NCBI GenBank assembly: GCA_022701275.1
Contig: CP031740.1
Span: 5,469,001-5,533,000, forward strand
Direction of reading: 5' to 3'
Length of the DNA stretch: 64,000 nucleotides
Source of the DNA: Microcoleus vaginatus PCC 9802
GTDB lineage: Bacteria > Cyanobacteriota > Cyanobacteriia > Cyanobacteriales > Microcoleaceae
Shown here: positions 1-9,512 of the stretch, one piece after another
How positions within the stretch are numbered: the stretch's first letter is position 1
How the letters are laid out: every line of letters begins with the position of its first letter
Notes under the pieces: model-generated
What the model was told of the DNA's origin: nothing
Database searches by the model: none
The model's input: only the letters and a program-made list of their open reading frames with translations
Position numbers and translations under genes: made by a program

Positions 1-1
1 C

Positions 2-2359
2 GATCGGGCTGCTGAGGCGATCGAGGTTTACCAGCGGGCGATGGAGATTAAGCCGGATTGGGCGACACTGCACAATAATTTGGGTCAAGCCTTGCTGGAC
101 AAAAGTCCGGAAAGGGCGATCGCATCTTACCTCACAGCTATTGAGTTGGAGCCGGACATGGTTTTGGCTCACTACAATTTGGGGAAAGCGTGGCAATTAC
201 AGGGGGAACATTCGGCGGCGGTTGCTTGTTTCGATCGCGCGATCGAGATCAATTCCGACTATATTTCGGGCTATACAGACGCCGGGTTTTCTTTGATGGT
301 TTTGGGCAAAATTGCTGAAGCCATGCCTTATTTTGAGCGGGCAATAGCTCTGAAGCCTGATTTTGTTGAGGCTTACTGCCGCTTGGGAGACAGTCGCAGA
401 GTTGCGGCGGTAGAAGATGATGAATTGTCAAGGGCGATCGCTGCGTGCGATCGATTTCTCACAGCACTAACTGGAAGGAACAGAGAAGACACCACACCAA
501 TTTTGACAGGGATACACGGATTAATTATCGAGCATGAGTCTGATGTTGAAAGAACAGGGAAGAAGTCCGAGGGAAGGCACGACACGGATTTTGACACGGA
601 TACACCGATAAATTCTCCACAACAGGGAAGAGGGAAGCAGGAAAAATTATCCATGCCCAATGCCCCATGCCCAATGCCCAATGCCCAATTACCAATTGCT
701 GAAATTTGCGATAATTTAGCCGAAATTTACTTGCATTTGGGAAATGCTTTAACAGAGTACGGCGGACATGAATCTGCCGCCGCTTATTATCAAAAAGCTT
801 TGCAAATTCAGCCACAGAATGCAGAGATTTACTGGCGGCTGGGAAATTCCTTAGCTCAGGAAAAGCGGTTCAGTGCAGCAATTGCAGTTTACCGCATGGC
901 TTTGACGATTCAACCTGCTTTACCCCAGGTTTATTTTGAGTTGGCAAAACTGCTGGAAAAACAGGGGCGCTGGGAACGGGCGATTGATTATTATCAAAAG
1001 GTTTTAGATCTGCAAGTACACGGGTATGGGGAGCAGAAACAGTGGAAAAAAGAGAGTTTTATCTCGCCCGCTCACAATTCTCTAAAACCTCCTCACGGAA
1101 TTTATTTATCGAGTTGGGATTGGCTGGTTAATGCTAATTTGGATGCTGATAATTATGTGGAATTATTTTGGAAATCTCCACAAAAAGCAAGTGCAGAAAA
1201 TATTCCGAATTCCCAATTTGCGATCGCCAATTCCAAATTGGCAAATTCCGAGTGTGCCGGCTTAACTTGCGGGCTGTGTTTGCAGCGACTTTCTAAGTGG
1301 TTCGATCCTGTGCATTTGGGTTGGGGAGTTTGCCGTTTGTCCAACTCGCAACCGATACCTGTGGCGCAGCCAAAGACTTTTGTGGCCGCAATTCCCAACG
1401 GGCGAGTTTGGAGTGTTCCGCAGGAAAATTATTGGCTGATTTGCAAGGCGATAGCTGTAATTACTCCTGACAATTATTTGTTGGCTGATGTGTCGAGAGA
1501 TTATCCGGGGTTTTTACCTGGATGCGAAAAGCATGATGTTAGAAAACACAGCGTGTTTAAGTTAGAATCCTTCCCGTCTCTCAAGCAAATTGACGGCAGG
1601 GTGGCCGTGCTTTCGGGTTTGTCGGGAAATGTCTATTTTCACTGGATGGTTGATGTTTTGCCGAGGATAGAATTGCTGCGGCACAGCGGTAGGGATTTGG
1701 CGGAAATTGATTGGTTTTTGGTGAATAGTTGTCAGCACCAATTTCAGCGGGAAAGTCTGAGAATTTTGGGCATTCCTGAAGAAAAAGTCTTGGAGAGCGA
1801 TCGCTTGCCTCACATACAAGCAACCGAGTTGATTGTACCTTCTTTTGCGGGATATTTGGGCTGGCCTTCTGGGTGGGGGATGGATTTTTTGAGGCGGGAG
1901 TTTCTCAAGGGAATTCTACCTAGTTCGAGCTATCCAAAACGCATTTATATCAGCCGCAGCAAAGCAAGATATCGACGAGTTTTGAATGAGGAAGATGTGG
2001 TTGAGGTTTTGGAGAAGTTTGGCTTTGTTTCTATTTTACCTGAGTCCCTGTCTTTGGCAGAGCAAATTGCTCATTTTTACCACGCTGAGGTGATAGTGGC
2101 TGCCCACGGTAGTGGCTTGACAAATACAATTTTTTGTAGCCAGGGAACTAAAGTAATTGAGTTGGTGTCGCCTCACTATATCAGCCATTATTACTGGGGA
2201 ATCAGTCAATATTTGCAGTTGGAACATTACTTTTTAACGGGCGAGGCTTTTGAATGCTATCCTATTAGACAGTTGATGTATCAGAATTCGCTGACTGAAG
2301 ATATTTTAGTGAACTTGAGTTCGCTGAAAAAGATGGTTGAGGTGGTGGGTTTGGGTTAG
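2..2359 (+). CDS. TPR protein with C-terminal GT61 (DUF563) glycosyltransferase domain, 5' end outside window
   Basis: The reading frame is open from base 2 and reads as TPR from the first codon (AAEAIEVYQRAMEIKPDW), so the ATG at 41 is an internal Met and the gene starts upstream of the window. Degenerate TPR units occupy roughly 2-420 and 700-1020. The C-terminal part (about 1370-2350) carries the GT61 pattern: a HWMVDVLPRIELL block, IYISRSKARYRRV, then AAHGSGLTNTIFC and KVIELVSP. GT61 enzymes transfer sugars such as xylose or GlcNAc to glycans or proteins; the substrate here is unknown. The two TPR blocks are separated by a low-complexity linker (about 520-700) that includes an in-frame heptamer array. 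The next gene follows immediately, suggesting one transcript. The family call is firm; the role in surface glycan assembly is inference. Confidence 0.85.
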   Translation, partial: DRAAEAIEVYQRAMEIKPDWATLHNNLGQALLDKSPERAIASYLTAIELEPDMVLAHYNLGKAWQLQGEHSAAVACFDRAIEINSDYISGYTDAGFSLMVLGKIAEAMPYFERAIALKPDFVEAYCRLGDSRRVAAVEDDELSRAIAACDRFLTALTGRNREDTTPILTGIHGLIIEHESDVERTGKKSEGRHDTDFDTDTPINSPQQGRGKQEKLSMPNAPCPMPNAQLPIAEICDNLAEIYLHLGNALTEYGGHESAAAYYQKALQIQPQNAEIYWRLGNSLAQEKRFSAAIAVYRMALTIQPALPQVYFELAKLLEKQGRWERAIDYYQKVLDLQVHGYGEQKQWKKESFISPAHNSLKPPHGIYLSSWDWLVNANLDADNYVELFWKSPQKASAENIPNSQFAIANSKLANSECAGLTCGLCLQRLSKWFDPVHLGWGVCRLSNSQPIPVAQPKTFVAAIPNGRVWSVPQENYWLICKAIAVITPDNYLLADVSRDYPGFLPGCEKHDVRKHSVFKLESFPSLKQIDGRVAVLSGLSGNVYFHWMVDVLPRIELLRHSGRDLAEIDWFLVNSCQHQFQRESLRILGIPEEKVLESDRLPHIQATELIVPSFAGYLGWPSGWGMDFLRREFLKGILPSSSYPKRIYISRSKARYRRVLNEEDVVEVLEKFGFVSILPESLSLAEQIAHFYHAEVIVAAHGSGLTNTIFCSQGTKVIELVSPHYISHYYWGISQYLQLEHYFLTGEAFECYPIRQLMYQNSLTEDILVNLSSLKKMVEVVGLG
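653..687 (+). repeat. Tandem heptamer array (5 x ATGCCCA) inside a CDS
   Basis: Five consecutive 7-bp units of ATGCCCA (the second ends in C) are read in frame as an MPNA/CPMPNAQ-type peptide inside the TPR-GT61 protein. The same heptamer in reverse complement forms an intergenic array at 8327-8361. Confidence 0.9.
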
Positions 2360-2383
2360 TTGGTGTCTGGAGCAAGTTTAATT

Positions 2384-5300
2384 ATGCCCTCGATTGAGAA
2401 GATGGAAAAGGCAGCGGTTGATTTGAGTCGGCAAGCAGAAGTTTATTTAGCCGAAGGAAAGTTGAATGAGGCAGTTGCTGCTTGCGAGTCAGCGTTGAAA
2501 ATTGAACCGAATTTGGCGGCAGCTTGCCAGACGCTGGGAAAGGTGATGCAGGTTCGAGGTGAAATCGAGCAAGCTAAGCAGTGGTATGAAGCGGCAATTG
2601 ATCGTAATCCAAATTTGCCGGAAGTTTATGCTAATCTCGGCATTTTGTATTCTCAGGGGAAACAGTGGGGAAAGGCGATCGCTAATTGTGAAAAAGCAAT
2701 TTCGCTAGCACCGAATTTTGCTGCTGCTTATCGGCAGTTGGCGAGAGTTTGGACGCAGTTGGAGAAGCAAGAAGAGGCGGCAGACTGTTGGTATCAAGCT
2801 TTTAATATAGACCCGAATTGGGCAACTGCTGAGGAGCACGTAACTCTGGGAAATAGTTTGGTTGAATTGGGAAAGTTCGATCGCGCTATTGAGTGTTATT
2901 CGCGGGCAATTAAGTTAAACCCAACCCTGGCAAAAGCTTATCACAATTTGGGGGAAATGCTGATTGGCCAAAAGCGATGGGATGAGGCGATCGCCAATTA
3001 CCGACAAGCTATTGCCATCAATCCAAATTCGTTTGAATCTTACCACAGTTTGGGTAAAACTTGGGCGGAGCGAGGAGAATTCGATCGGGCGATCGCCTGT
3101 TACAACAAAAGCCTCGAACTCAATCCCAACTACGCTCGTGCTTACGTGGGTTTAGGTAATGTTTTCGCGCAAAAACGCGACTTTGATGCAGCCATTAAAT
3201 GTTACCGTCAGACTCTGGAAATTAATGATAATTCCTACTGGGCATACAATTGCTTAGGGGACGCTTTTGCTCAAAAACAAATGTGGCAGGAAGCTATTAG
3301 TTGCTACCGCAAAGCTATTGAAATAAATCCAAATATTCCTTGGTTTTATGTCAATTTGGGAATTGCCTTCACCTGCGAAAAATCCTGGGATGAAGCTGTG
3401 GCTGCTTTCCTGCACGCGGTTCAGATTGAGCCGAATTTGACGGGAATCAATCAGAGGTTGGGATATGTTTTGCGGAAGCGCAGCGAATCGGGTTTAGACA
3501 GCACAATCGCAACTTACTGTCAAGCTATTGAGGTACTTGCAAGCGGGAAAATTTACCAGAACTTGCTGGGAATTGAGTTAGATGGAGCGGAGTTTTATAT
3601 AAATTTAGGAAATAGTTTAGCAAAACAGAAGCAGTTGGAAGGTGCGATCGTATTTTATAGCATGGCACTGCAAATTGAACCCAATGCTGCGGAAGTTGTC
3701 GCCCAACTGGATAAGGTGCGGGCGAAACAACAGGAGTTATACGCACAAATTGCCGCTTACCGCCACCAAATAGAAATCGAGCCGACCAATTCTAAGCCTT
3801 ACAACGATTTAGGAAATATTTTACCGCAATTAGGGGAATTAGAAGAAGCAATTATTTGCCACCAAAAAGCGAGCGAATTGAGGGGTTGGCCTGAGTGTGC
3901 AGCGAAAGATTATCAATTTACCCAAGATTGGTTTACCCACAATATTCCTATTTGGCAACGGCATTTGCATGAATTTACCGGAATTCCGGAATTTCAAGTA
4001 GTGGAAATCGGCAGTTTTCAAGGAATGTCGGCTTGCTGGCTGCTGGATAATATTTTAACTCATCCGACGGCAAAGATTACTTGTATTGATTTGTATTTCC
4101 AAGAACATTTTAAGGGCAATATTGTTAAAACGGGAGCAGCAGAGCGGGTAATTGAATTAGAAGGTTACTCTCAAGAGTTGTTAATTAATTTGGCTTCGGA
4201 ATATTACGAGGTTGCTTACATTGACGGCTGTCATAAACCCACCAGTGCTCTGCAAGATGCGATTTTATCTTGGAGGTTAGTGAAAGTTGGGGGGTTGATG
4301 ATTTTTGATGATTACGAGTTTACGTTTCCCGACAGCCCGGAGCACGATACTAAAATTGGGATAGATGTTTTTTTGGAGATGTTTGGAAGCCAGTTAGAAG
4401 TTGTACATAAAGGCTATCAACTGATTGTCAAAAAAATTGGCAATCAAAGTTTGGGCGAAGAGCAAACTCTGTTGTCTCTGGGTTGGGAAAAGTTAGGGGA
4501 TATTGCGGCCAATACGGGTTATTTGGATGAGGCGAGCGCCCGCTATCAAACAGCTATTAAAATTAAGTCGGGCAACTACTTAACTTACCACAAGTTGGGT
4601 AAAGCTCTGCAAGAGAAAGAACTGTTTGACGAAGCTCGGGCCGCTTACCAACGGGCGATCGAACTAAACCCTAATTTTAGTTGGGCTTACCACTTTTTGG
4701 GGGAAACTTTACAGGCGCTTGAGGAATACGACGAAGCCACTGCTGCTTACCGCAAAGCTATTGAGTTAAATCCCGATTTTTGTTGGACTTACAACAATTT
4801 AGGCGATGTGCTGATGGAGCTTTCTGAGTGGGAGGAAGCTGCTGTTGCTTACCGCAAGTTAGTTGAACTAAATCCCGATTTTTGTTGGTCTTACGAGAGA
4901 TTAGGTAAGGCTTGGGTTGCACTGGAAAATTGGGAGGACGCGACGGAGGCTTACCGCAAAGCTATTGAATTAAATCCTGATGATTGTTGGTTGTACAATA
5001 GTTTGGGGGAAGTTCTGGAATTCCAAGAAAATTGGCCCGAAGCAGCAGTTGCTTTTGGTCGTGCTATTGAGCTAGAACATGAGCATAGTTGGCTGTACAA
5101 AAAGTTGGGTGATGCACTGCGGAATCAAGGGGAATTGGAAAGGGCGATCGCCATTTACGAAAAAGGTATCAATCTCGATCCAAAATCTTGTTGGTGTTAC
5201 GAAGGATTGGGTTTGAGTTTAATTGCAAAACAGCAGTGGGAACCTGCAATCACTAATTTAGTTCAAGCCCTGCAAATTAAACCCGATTTGTTTGAAGCTT

Positions 5301-6475
5301 ACGATAATATAGGTTATGCTCTGGAACAACAAGGAGAAGGCGATGAGAGCGATCGGGCAAAATGCAGTAATCAAAATTTACCCTTAAGTATTCTCGAAAA
5401 ATACTGTGCGTTTACAGAAGATTTGACCGTTGCAGCAGAATCAAATCCTAACCTCACCTGCATTGACATCCATCCTGCGAGTCAAATCAATTTATCTGAT
5501 TCCAAAACAATCGACAGCAGCCGCAGATTTTGGGAACATCAAAGTCATTCCAGAAAAGCTTTTGTTGCCGTCTTGCCAAACGGACGAGCTTGGGCAGATG
5601 TTGTGACTACCGCCGTGATTACTTCAGACAATAAACTTGTTGCTGATATTTCAATGGGTTGTGCGGAATTGGTAATCACTTCCGACAAATTGCCTCCCGC
5701 TGAACACGTCGATGGAAATGTAGCTTTTTTATCTGCTCGCTGGGGTGGAGCAGCTTATTTTCATTGGATGTTTGATGTGATTACGCGATTTGACCTTTTA
5801 CAGCGGAGCGGATTTATAGAAACTATAGATAAGTTTGTTGTCAATGCCTCGGATTCTTCCTATCAAGCAGAAACTTTAGATACTTTAGGAATTTCTCAAG
5901 ATAAACTTTTAGAAAGTCGCTGTAATTTACACATTACCGCCGATAAATTAATAGTTCCGTCAATATCTTATGACGGATCGGGGGCGGTTTCTAAATGGAA
6001 GTGTGAATATCTCAAACAGACATTTTTAAATGAACAACCGCCAATAAATACAGACTATTCAGAGCGCATTTATATCAGCCGACAACAAGCATCCTATCGG
6101 CGAATCGTCAATGATGAAGAGGTAATTAAATACTTAGAAAAATTAGGGTTCCGCAGTGTCAAGTTGGAAACGATGTCGATAGCGGAACAAGCATCGTGTT
6201 TGGCTGCTGCTAAAGTAGTTGTCGCACCCCACGGAGGGGGGCTGACAAATCTAGTTTTTTGCAGTCCGGGAACTAAGGTAATTGAGATTTTTTCTCCCCT
6301 TTACGTGCCGCATTGTTATTGGATGATTAGCAATTTGTGCGGTTTGGAACATTACTATTTAATTGGTGATTTGGTTGATGATGGAGCTCAGACCAAACCT
6401 TTACATAAAGATATGCAGTTGGATTTGAACTCGCTGGAAAAATTACTAGCTATGGCAGGAGTTTTGCATGGATAA
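2384..6475 (+). CDS. Multidomain TPR protein: TPR - class I methyltransferase - TPR - GT61 glycosyltransferase
   Basis: This protein has about 1363 residues if it begins at ATG 2384, preceded by GGAG 12 bases upstream; TTG 2360 and GTG 2363, right after the previous stop, are alternatives. TPR units fill residues ~10-500. Residues ~530-680 form a SAM-dependent methyltransferase of the Methyltransf_24 type: VVEIGSFQGMSACWLL (glycine-rich SAM loop), KITCIDLYF, YIDGCHKPTSALQD and MIFDDYEF. A second TPR block (~690-985) has near-identical 34-residue units with the unusual NPDFCW consensus. The C-terminal ~300 residues are a GT61 domain (FHWMFDVITRFDLL, IYISRQQASYRR, APHGGGLTNLVFC). It is probably a two-activity glycan enzyme that methylates and glycosylates, with TPRs as scaffold. 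It overlaps the next gene by 8 bases. The acceptor cannot be read from the sequence. Confidence 0.88.
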   Translation: MPSIEKMEKAAVDLSRQAEVYLAEGKLNEAVAACESALKIEPNLAAACQTLGKVMQVRGEIEQAKQWYEAAIDRNPNLPEVYANLGILYSQGKQWGKAIANCEKAISLAPNFAAAYRQLARVWTQLEKQEEAADCWYQAFNIDPNWATAEEHVTLGNSLVELGKFDRAIECYSRAIKLNPTLAKAYHNLGEMLIGQKRWDEAIANYRQAIAINPNSFESYHSLGKTWAERGEFDRAIACYNKSLELNPNYARAYVGLGNVFAQKRDFDAAIKCYRQTLEINDNSYWAYNCLGDAFAQKQMWQEAISCYRKAIEINPNIPWFYVNLGIAFTCEKSWDEAVAAFLHAVQIEPNLTGINQRLGYVLRKRSESGLDSTIATYCQAIEVLASGKIYQNLLGIELDGAEFYINLGNSLAKQKQLEGAIVFYSMALQIEPNAAEVVAQLDKVRAKQQELYAQIAAYRHQIEIEPTNSKPYNDLGNILPQLGELEEAIICHQKASELRGWPECAAKDYQFTQDWFTHNIPIWQRHLHEFTGIPEFQVVEIGSFQGMSACWLLDNILTHPTAKITCIDLYFQEHFKGNIVKTGAAERVIELEGYSQELLINLASEYYEVAYIDGCHKPTSALQDAILSWRLVKVGGLMIFDDYEFTFPDSPEHDTKIGIDVFLEMFGSQLEVVHKGYQLIVKKIGNQSLGEEQTLLSLGWEKLGDIAANTGYLDEASARYQTAIKIKSGNYLTYHKLGKALQEKELFDEARAAYQRAIELNPNFSWAYHFLGETLQALEEYDEATAAYRKAIELNPDFCWTYNNLGDVLMELSEWEEAAVAYRKLVELNPDFCWSYERLGKAWVALENWEDATEAYRKAIELNPDDCWLYNSLGEVLEFQENWPEAAVAFGRAIELEHEHSWLYKKLGDALRNQGELERAIAIYEKGINLDPKSCWCYEGLGLSLIAKQQWEPAITNLVQALQIKPDLFEAYDNIGYALEQQGEGDESDRAKCSNQNLPLSILEKYCAFTEDLTVAAESNPNLTCIDIHPASQINLSDSKTIDSSRRFWEHQSHSRKAFVAVLPNGRAWADVVTTAVITSDNKLVADISMGCAELVITSDKLPPAEHVDGNVAFLSARWGGAAYFHWMFDVITRFDLLQRSGFIETIDKFVVNASDSSYQAETLDTLGISQDKLLESRCNLHITADKLIVPSISYDGSGAVSKWKCEYLKQTFLNEQPPINTDYSERIYISRQQASYRRIVNDEEVIKYLEKLGFRSVKLETMSIAEQASCLAAAKVVVAPHGGGLTNLVFCSPGTKVIEIFSPLYVPHCYWMISNLCGLEHYYLIGDLVDDGAQTKPLHKDMQLDLNSLEKLLAMAGVLHG

Positions 6476-8327
6476 TGACTACCACAATTTGGGTAATTCT
6501 CTGCAAGAAATCGGTCGCTTTGATGAGGCTGTTGCTGCTTACAAAAAAGCTATTGAATTAAATCCAAATTTTTCTTGGTCTTATCACAGTTTGGGCGATG
6601 TTTTGCTGAAACTTGAAAAATGCGAGGAAGCTGTCGCTGCTTACAAAAAAGCGGTTGAGTTAAATCCCGATTTTTCATGGTCTTATCACAATTTGGGCGA
6701 TGCTTTGCTGAAACTTCGGCAATGGGAAGAAGCTGCTGCTGCTTACCGCTGCGAGATTGCACTCAATTCGGATTTTGCTTGGTCTTTTTGCAATTTAGGT
6801 GACGCTTTAACTAAAATAAAGCAGTGGGATGAAGCTATCCCTATGTATTTAAAAGCTATTGAAATTGACGGAAATTTGCCGGGAATTTACGATAAGTTGG
6901 GATATGCTCTCGGACAAACAGAGTCGGATTTAAATTTAGTGTTAGAACAATCTCAATTGCAAATTACACCGGAAAATTGGGAGTTTTATTTGCAGTTAGG
7001 AAAGAATTTAGCCAAGTACGATCGCCCAAAAAGCGCAATTATTTTTTACAAATGGCTATTGACAAATAGGTCGAGTTGTGCAGAACGGTCAGCGGAATTA
7101 GAGGAGTTGTTGCAGCACCAAGAAAAGTGCGTAAGCGTTGCCCTCGAAGAGGAGCGCGCATTAGCCTCATCTCGCGCAACTGTCGCCCAAAAACCAGATG
7201 ATTGCTGGTCTTATTACAATTTAGGTGCGGTTTTGAGCCACCAAAAATATTGGGAGGAAGCCGCGGCGGCCTTTTTCCAAGCAATAGAAATAAATCCCGA
7301 TCTTCCTTGGTGGTTTTATTACAATTTGTGGGAAGTTTTTGTTAGGCAAAACAAGCTAGATGAAGTTGAGAACTTGTGCCGCGAAGTTGTTGCAGCTAAA
7401 CCGGAGGCTTTTTGGCCTTATCTGAATTTGGGAGAAGCTTTGACGAGGCAAGGTAAAATTCCCGAGGCGATTGAGTTTTATCGAACTGTCAGTTTTAAAC
7501 AAAGTTTTGCATCTATTATAAGTAATAGAACAGGCAAGATGCCTGTTCTACAAGCAGATACAGGCAAGATGCCTGTTCTACAAAATTGGAACTTAAAACC
7601 AGTCCAATTTCCTAACTTTATAATTATTGGTTCTCAGCGGTGCGGCACCACTTCTCTTTATACTTATTTAGCCCAACACCCGCAAATTTTGACTCCGATT
7701 AAAAAGGAGATGGATTTTTTCTCGTGGCACTTTGAGAGAGGGATTGATTGGTATTTGGCTCATTTTCCGCCAATGCCTCCGGGAGAGCAATTTTTGACTG
7801 GTGAAGCAAGTCCCAGCTATTTTGATTCTCGGGAAGCACCGGAACGTCTCTACAGCCTGTTTCCAGAGGCTAAACTGATTGTACTTTTGCGAAATCCGGT
7901 CGATCGGGCGATTTCTCAATTTTACCGCTTGACGGGCTTAAATTGGGAAGCGCGATCGCTCGATCGAGTAATTAGCGATGAAATTGAACGATTGAGTCAA
8001 AATCCAGAATACATCATAGGCGAGGAACCAGGAAATTATTTAGCTCGCGGTAGGTACATAGAATTTATAAAAAACTGGCGGGCTTTCTTTCCCCAAGAAC
8101 AGTTGTTAATTTTGAAAAGCGAAGATTTTTATGCAGATGCGGCGACAACAGTCAAGCAAGTTTTAGAATTCTTAGATTTGCCAGAATATCAATTGTCTGA
8201 CTACCAAAATGCTAATCCCGGTTCTTACCAGCCGGTCAATCAATCGGTTCGGGATTGGTTGAGGGATTATTTTCGACCTTACAATCAGCAGCTAGAGGAG
8301 TATTTGGGGACCAAGTTTGATTGGTAA
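6468..8327 (+). CDS. TPR protein with C-terminal sulfotransferase domain
   Basis: A 619-residue protein whose ATG lies inside the 3' end of the preceding gene (8-base overlap, translational coupling likely). Residues ~1-340 are TPR units of the same NPNFSWSYHSLGD subtype as the previous protein. Residues ~375-617 are a PAPS-dependent sulfotransferase: the 5'-phosphosulfate loop is GSQRCGTTSLYTYLAQHP and the 3'-phosphate motif is RNPVDRAISQFYRL. These enzymes move sulfate from PAPS to hydroxyls or amines of sugars or other acceptors. Between the two parts sits a linker made from two in-frame copies of an intergenic hairpin repeat (peptide TGKMPVLQ twice). With its two neighbours it suggests a pathway making a methylated, sulfated glycan; that is inference from gene order. 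Confidence 0.88.
   Translation: MDNDYHNLGNSLQEIGRFDEAVAAYKKAIELNPNFSWSYHSLGDVLLKLEKCEEAVAAYKKAVELNPDFSWSYHNLGDALLKLRQWEEAAAAYRCEIALNSDFAWSFCNLGDALTKIKQWDEAIPMYLKAIEIDGNLPGIYDKLGYALGQTESDLNLVLEQSQLQITPENWEFYLQLGKNLAKYDRPKSAIIFYKWLLTNRSSCAERSAELEELLQHQEKCVSVALEEERALASSRATVAQKPDDCWSYYNLGAVLSHQKYWEEAAAAFFQAIEINPDLPWWFYYNLWEVFVRQNKLDEVENLCREVVAAKPEAFWPYLNLGEALTRQGKIPEAIEFYRTVSFKQSFASIISNRTGKMPVLQADTGKMPVLQNWNLKPVQFPNFIIIGSQRCGTTSLYTYLAQHPQILTPIKKEMDFFSWHFERGIDWYLAHFPPMPPGEQFLTGEASPSYFDSREAPERLYSLFPEAKLIVLLRNPVDRAISQFYRLTGLNWEARSLDRVISDEIERLSQNPEYIIGEEPGNYLARGRYIEFIKNWRAFFPQEQLLILKSEDFYADAATTVKQVLEFLDLPEYQLSDYQNANPGSYQPVNQSVRDWLRDYFRPYNQQLEEYLGTKFDW
7530..7583 (+). repeat. Duplicated hairpin repeat inside the sulfotransferase gene
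   Basis: Two copies of a 24-bp unit whose core is ACAGGCAAGATGCCTGT (7-bp arms, AGA loop) begin exactly 30 bp apart, so both are read in the same frame. The core recurs in the MITE-like elements at 36803-36909 and 45071-45204. Confidence 0.9.
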
Positions 8328-8361
8328 TTGGGCATTGGGCATTGGGCATTGGGCATTGGGC
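8327..8361 (+). repeat. Tandem heptamer array (5 x ATTGGGC)
   Basis: Five perfect ATTGGGC units start on the last base of the sulfotransferase stop codon. They are the reverse complement of the heptamer within the first gene. Downstream to 8480 there are further imperfect TGTTGACT/AGTCAACA repeats in both orientations that could fold into a long stem. Confidence 0.92.
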
Positions 8362-8501
8362 ATGGTTAGCTGTTGACTGTTGACTGGAAAGCTGTTGAGT
8401 GTTGACTGGAAAGCTCACCACAGTCAACTGAGAACCGTCAACACTCACCAGCTAACTGAGAACCGTCAACTGACAACTGACTAAAAAAAACCCGCCTACC
8501 C

Positions 8502-8531
8502 TTGACAAGTCATACTCGTTATGAGTACGCT
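8502..8531 (+). promoter_or_regulatory. Probable sigma70 promoter with palindromic operator in the spacer
   Basis: TTGACA (8502-8507) is followed after 18 bases by TACGCT (8526-8531), a plausible -35/-10 pair for the peroxiredoxin-glutaredoxin gene. The spacer holds a perfect inverted repeat TACTC-GTTAT-GAGTA (8513-8527), overlapped by a second one, TCATA-CTCGT-TATGA. A dimeric redox regulator is the natural guess, but none can be named from sequence. Confidence 0.5.
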
Positions 8532-8577
8532 AAAGTAAGCAAAGGAATTGAACCCAAGTACCCAAGAATTTAAAATC

Positions 8578-9312
8578 ATGCTGACGAACCAAGAAGGTCA
8601 AAGAGTACCCAAAGTCACCTTTCGCACTCGCAAAGACAATGAGTGGGTCGATGTCACCACGGATGATATATTTGCAGGTAAAACCGTAGTAGTCTTCTCG
8701 CTGCCGGGAGCTTTTACTCCCACTTGTTCGTCAACACACCTCCCCGGTTACAACGAATTGGCCAAAGTTTTCAAAGAAAACGGCGTAGATGATATCGTTT
8801 GTATTTCCGTCAACGACACCTTTGTGATGAACGAATGGGCAAAAAACCAAGAATCAGACAATCTGACGTTAATTCCCGACGGTAACGGCGAATTTACCCA
8901 AGGCATGGGAATGCTGGTAGACAAAACAGATTTAGGCTTTGGGAAGCGGTCTTGGCGTTATTCGATGCTGGTAAAAGATGGCGTGGTTGAAAAAATGTTT
9001 ATTGAGCCACAGGAACCAGGAGACCCTTTCAAAGTGTCCGATGCCGACACCATGCTCAACTACATCAACTCCGCAGCAACCAAGCCGAAGCTAATTTCGC
9101 TGTTTACAAAAATGGGCTGTCCCTTCTGCGCTAAGGCTAAGGGAATGCTGAGTCAAAAGGGCTTGGATTATGAAGAAATCGTCTTGGGTCGGGAGATCAC
9201 AACCAAATCGCTCCGGGCTATGACTGGGGCTACAACTGTGCCGCAAGTATTTATCGACGGCAAGTTGATCGGTGGTTCCGAAGCCCTAGAGTCTTATTTG
9301 GCAGTTGCTTAG
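8578..9312 (+). CDS. Peroxiredoxin-glutaredoxin fusion (hybrid Prx5)
   Basis: A 244-residue protein from ATG 8578; an in-frame TTG at 8548 lies directly behind AAAGGA, too close for a good ribosome site, so the ATG is preferred. Residues ~1-165 are a Prx5-type thiol peroxidase with the [15 protein letters not shown] motif (peroxidatic Cys50). Residues ~170-244 are a monothiol/dithiol glutaredoxin with CPFC at 181-184, TVPQVFIDG and GGSEAL. Such fusions reduce H2O2 and alkyl hydroperoxides with glutathione as electron donor, the glutaredoxin part recycling the peroxidatic site. It stands alone with its own promoter, in keeping with oxidative-stress control. The family call is very secure. Confidence 0.95.
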   Translation: MLTNQEGQRVPKVTFRTRKDNEWVDVTTDDIFAGKTVVVFSLPGAFTPTCSSTHLPGYNELAKVFKENGVDDIVCISVNDTFVMNEWAKNQESDNLTLIPDGNGEFTQGMGMLVDKTDLGFGKRSWRYSMLVKDGVVEKMFIEPQEPGDPFKVSDADTMLNYINSAATKPKLISLFTKMGCPFCAKAKGMLSQKGLDYEEIVLGREITTKSLRAMTGATTVPQVFIDGKLIGGSEALESYLAVA

Positions 9313-9512
9313 TTAAACCAAAATACTTAGCCTGCAGGTGCCCAGTGCAAACCTTCGTTGTAGGGTGCGTACTGTGCGCCTTTGCCGTATTTAGCGGTAT
9401 TTAGCCCGATCGAGCTTTCGCGTCCAAAGTTTGATCGGTCTATTGATCCATTCTCGTGCCACAATTACTGGGGAAGTAATATCAAAAACGCAAGAAATGG
9501 GAGTTACCTATC

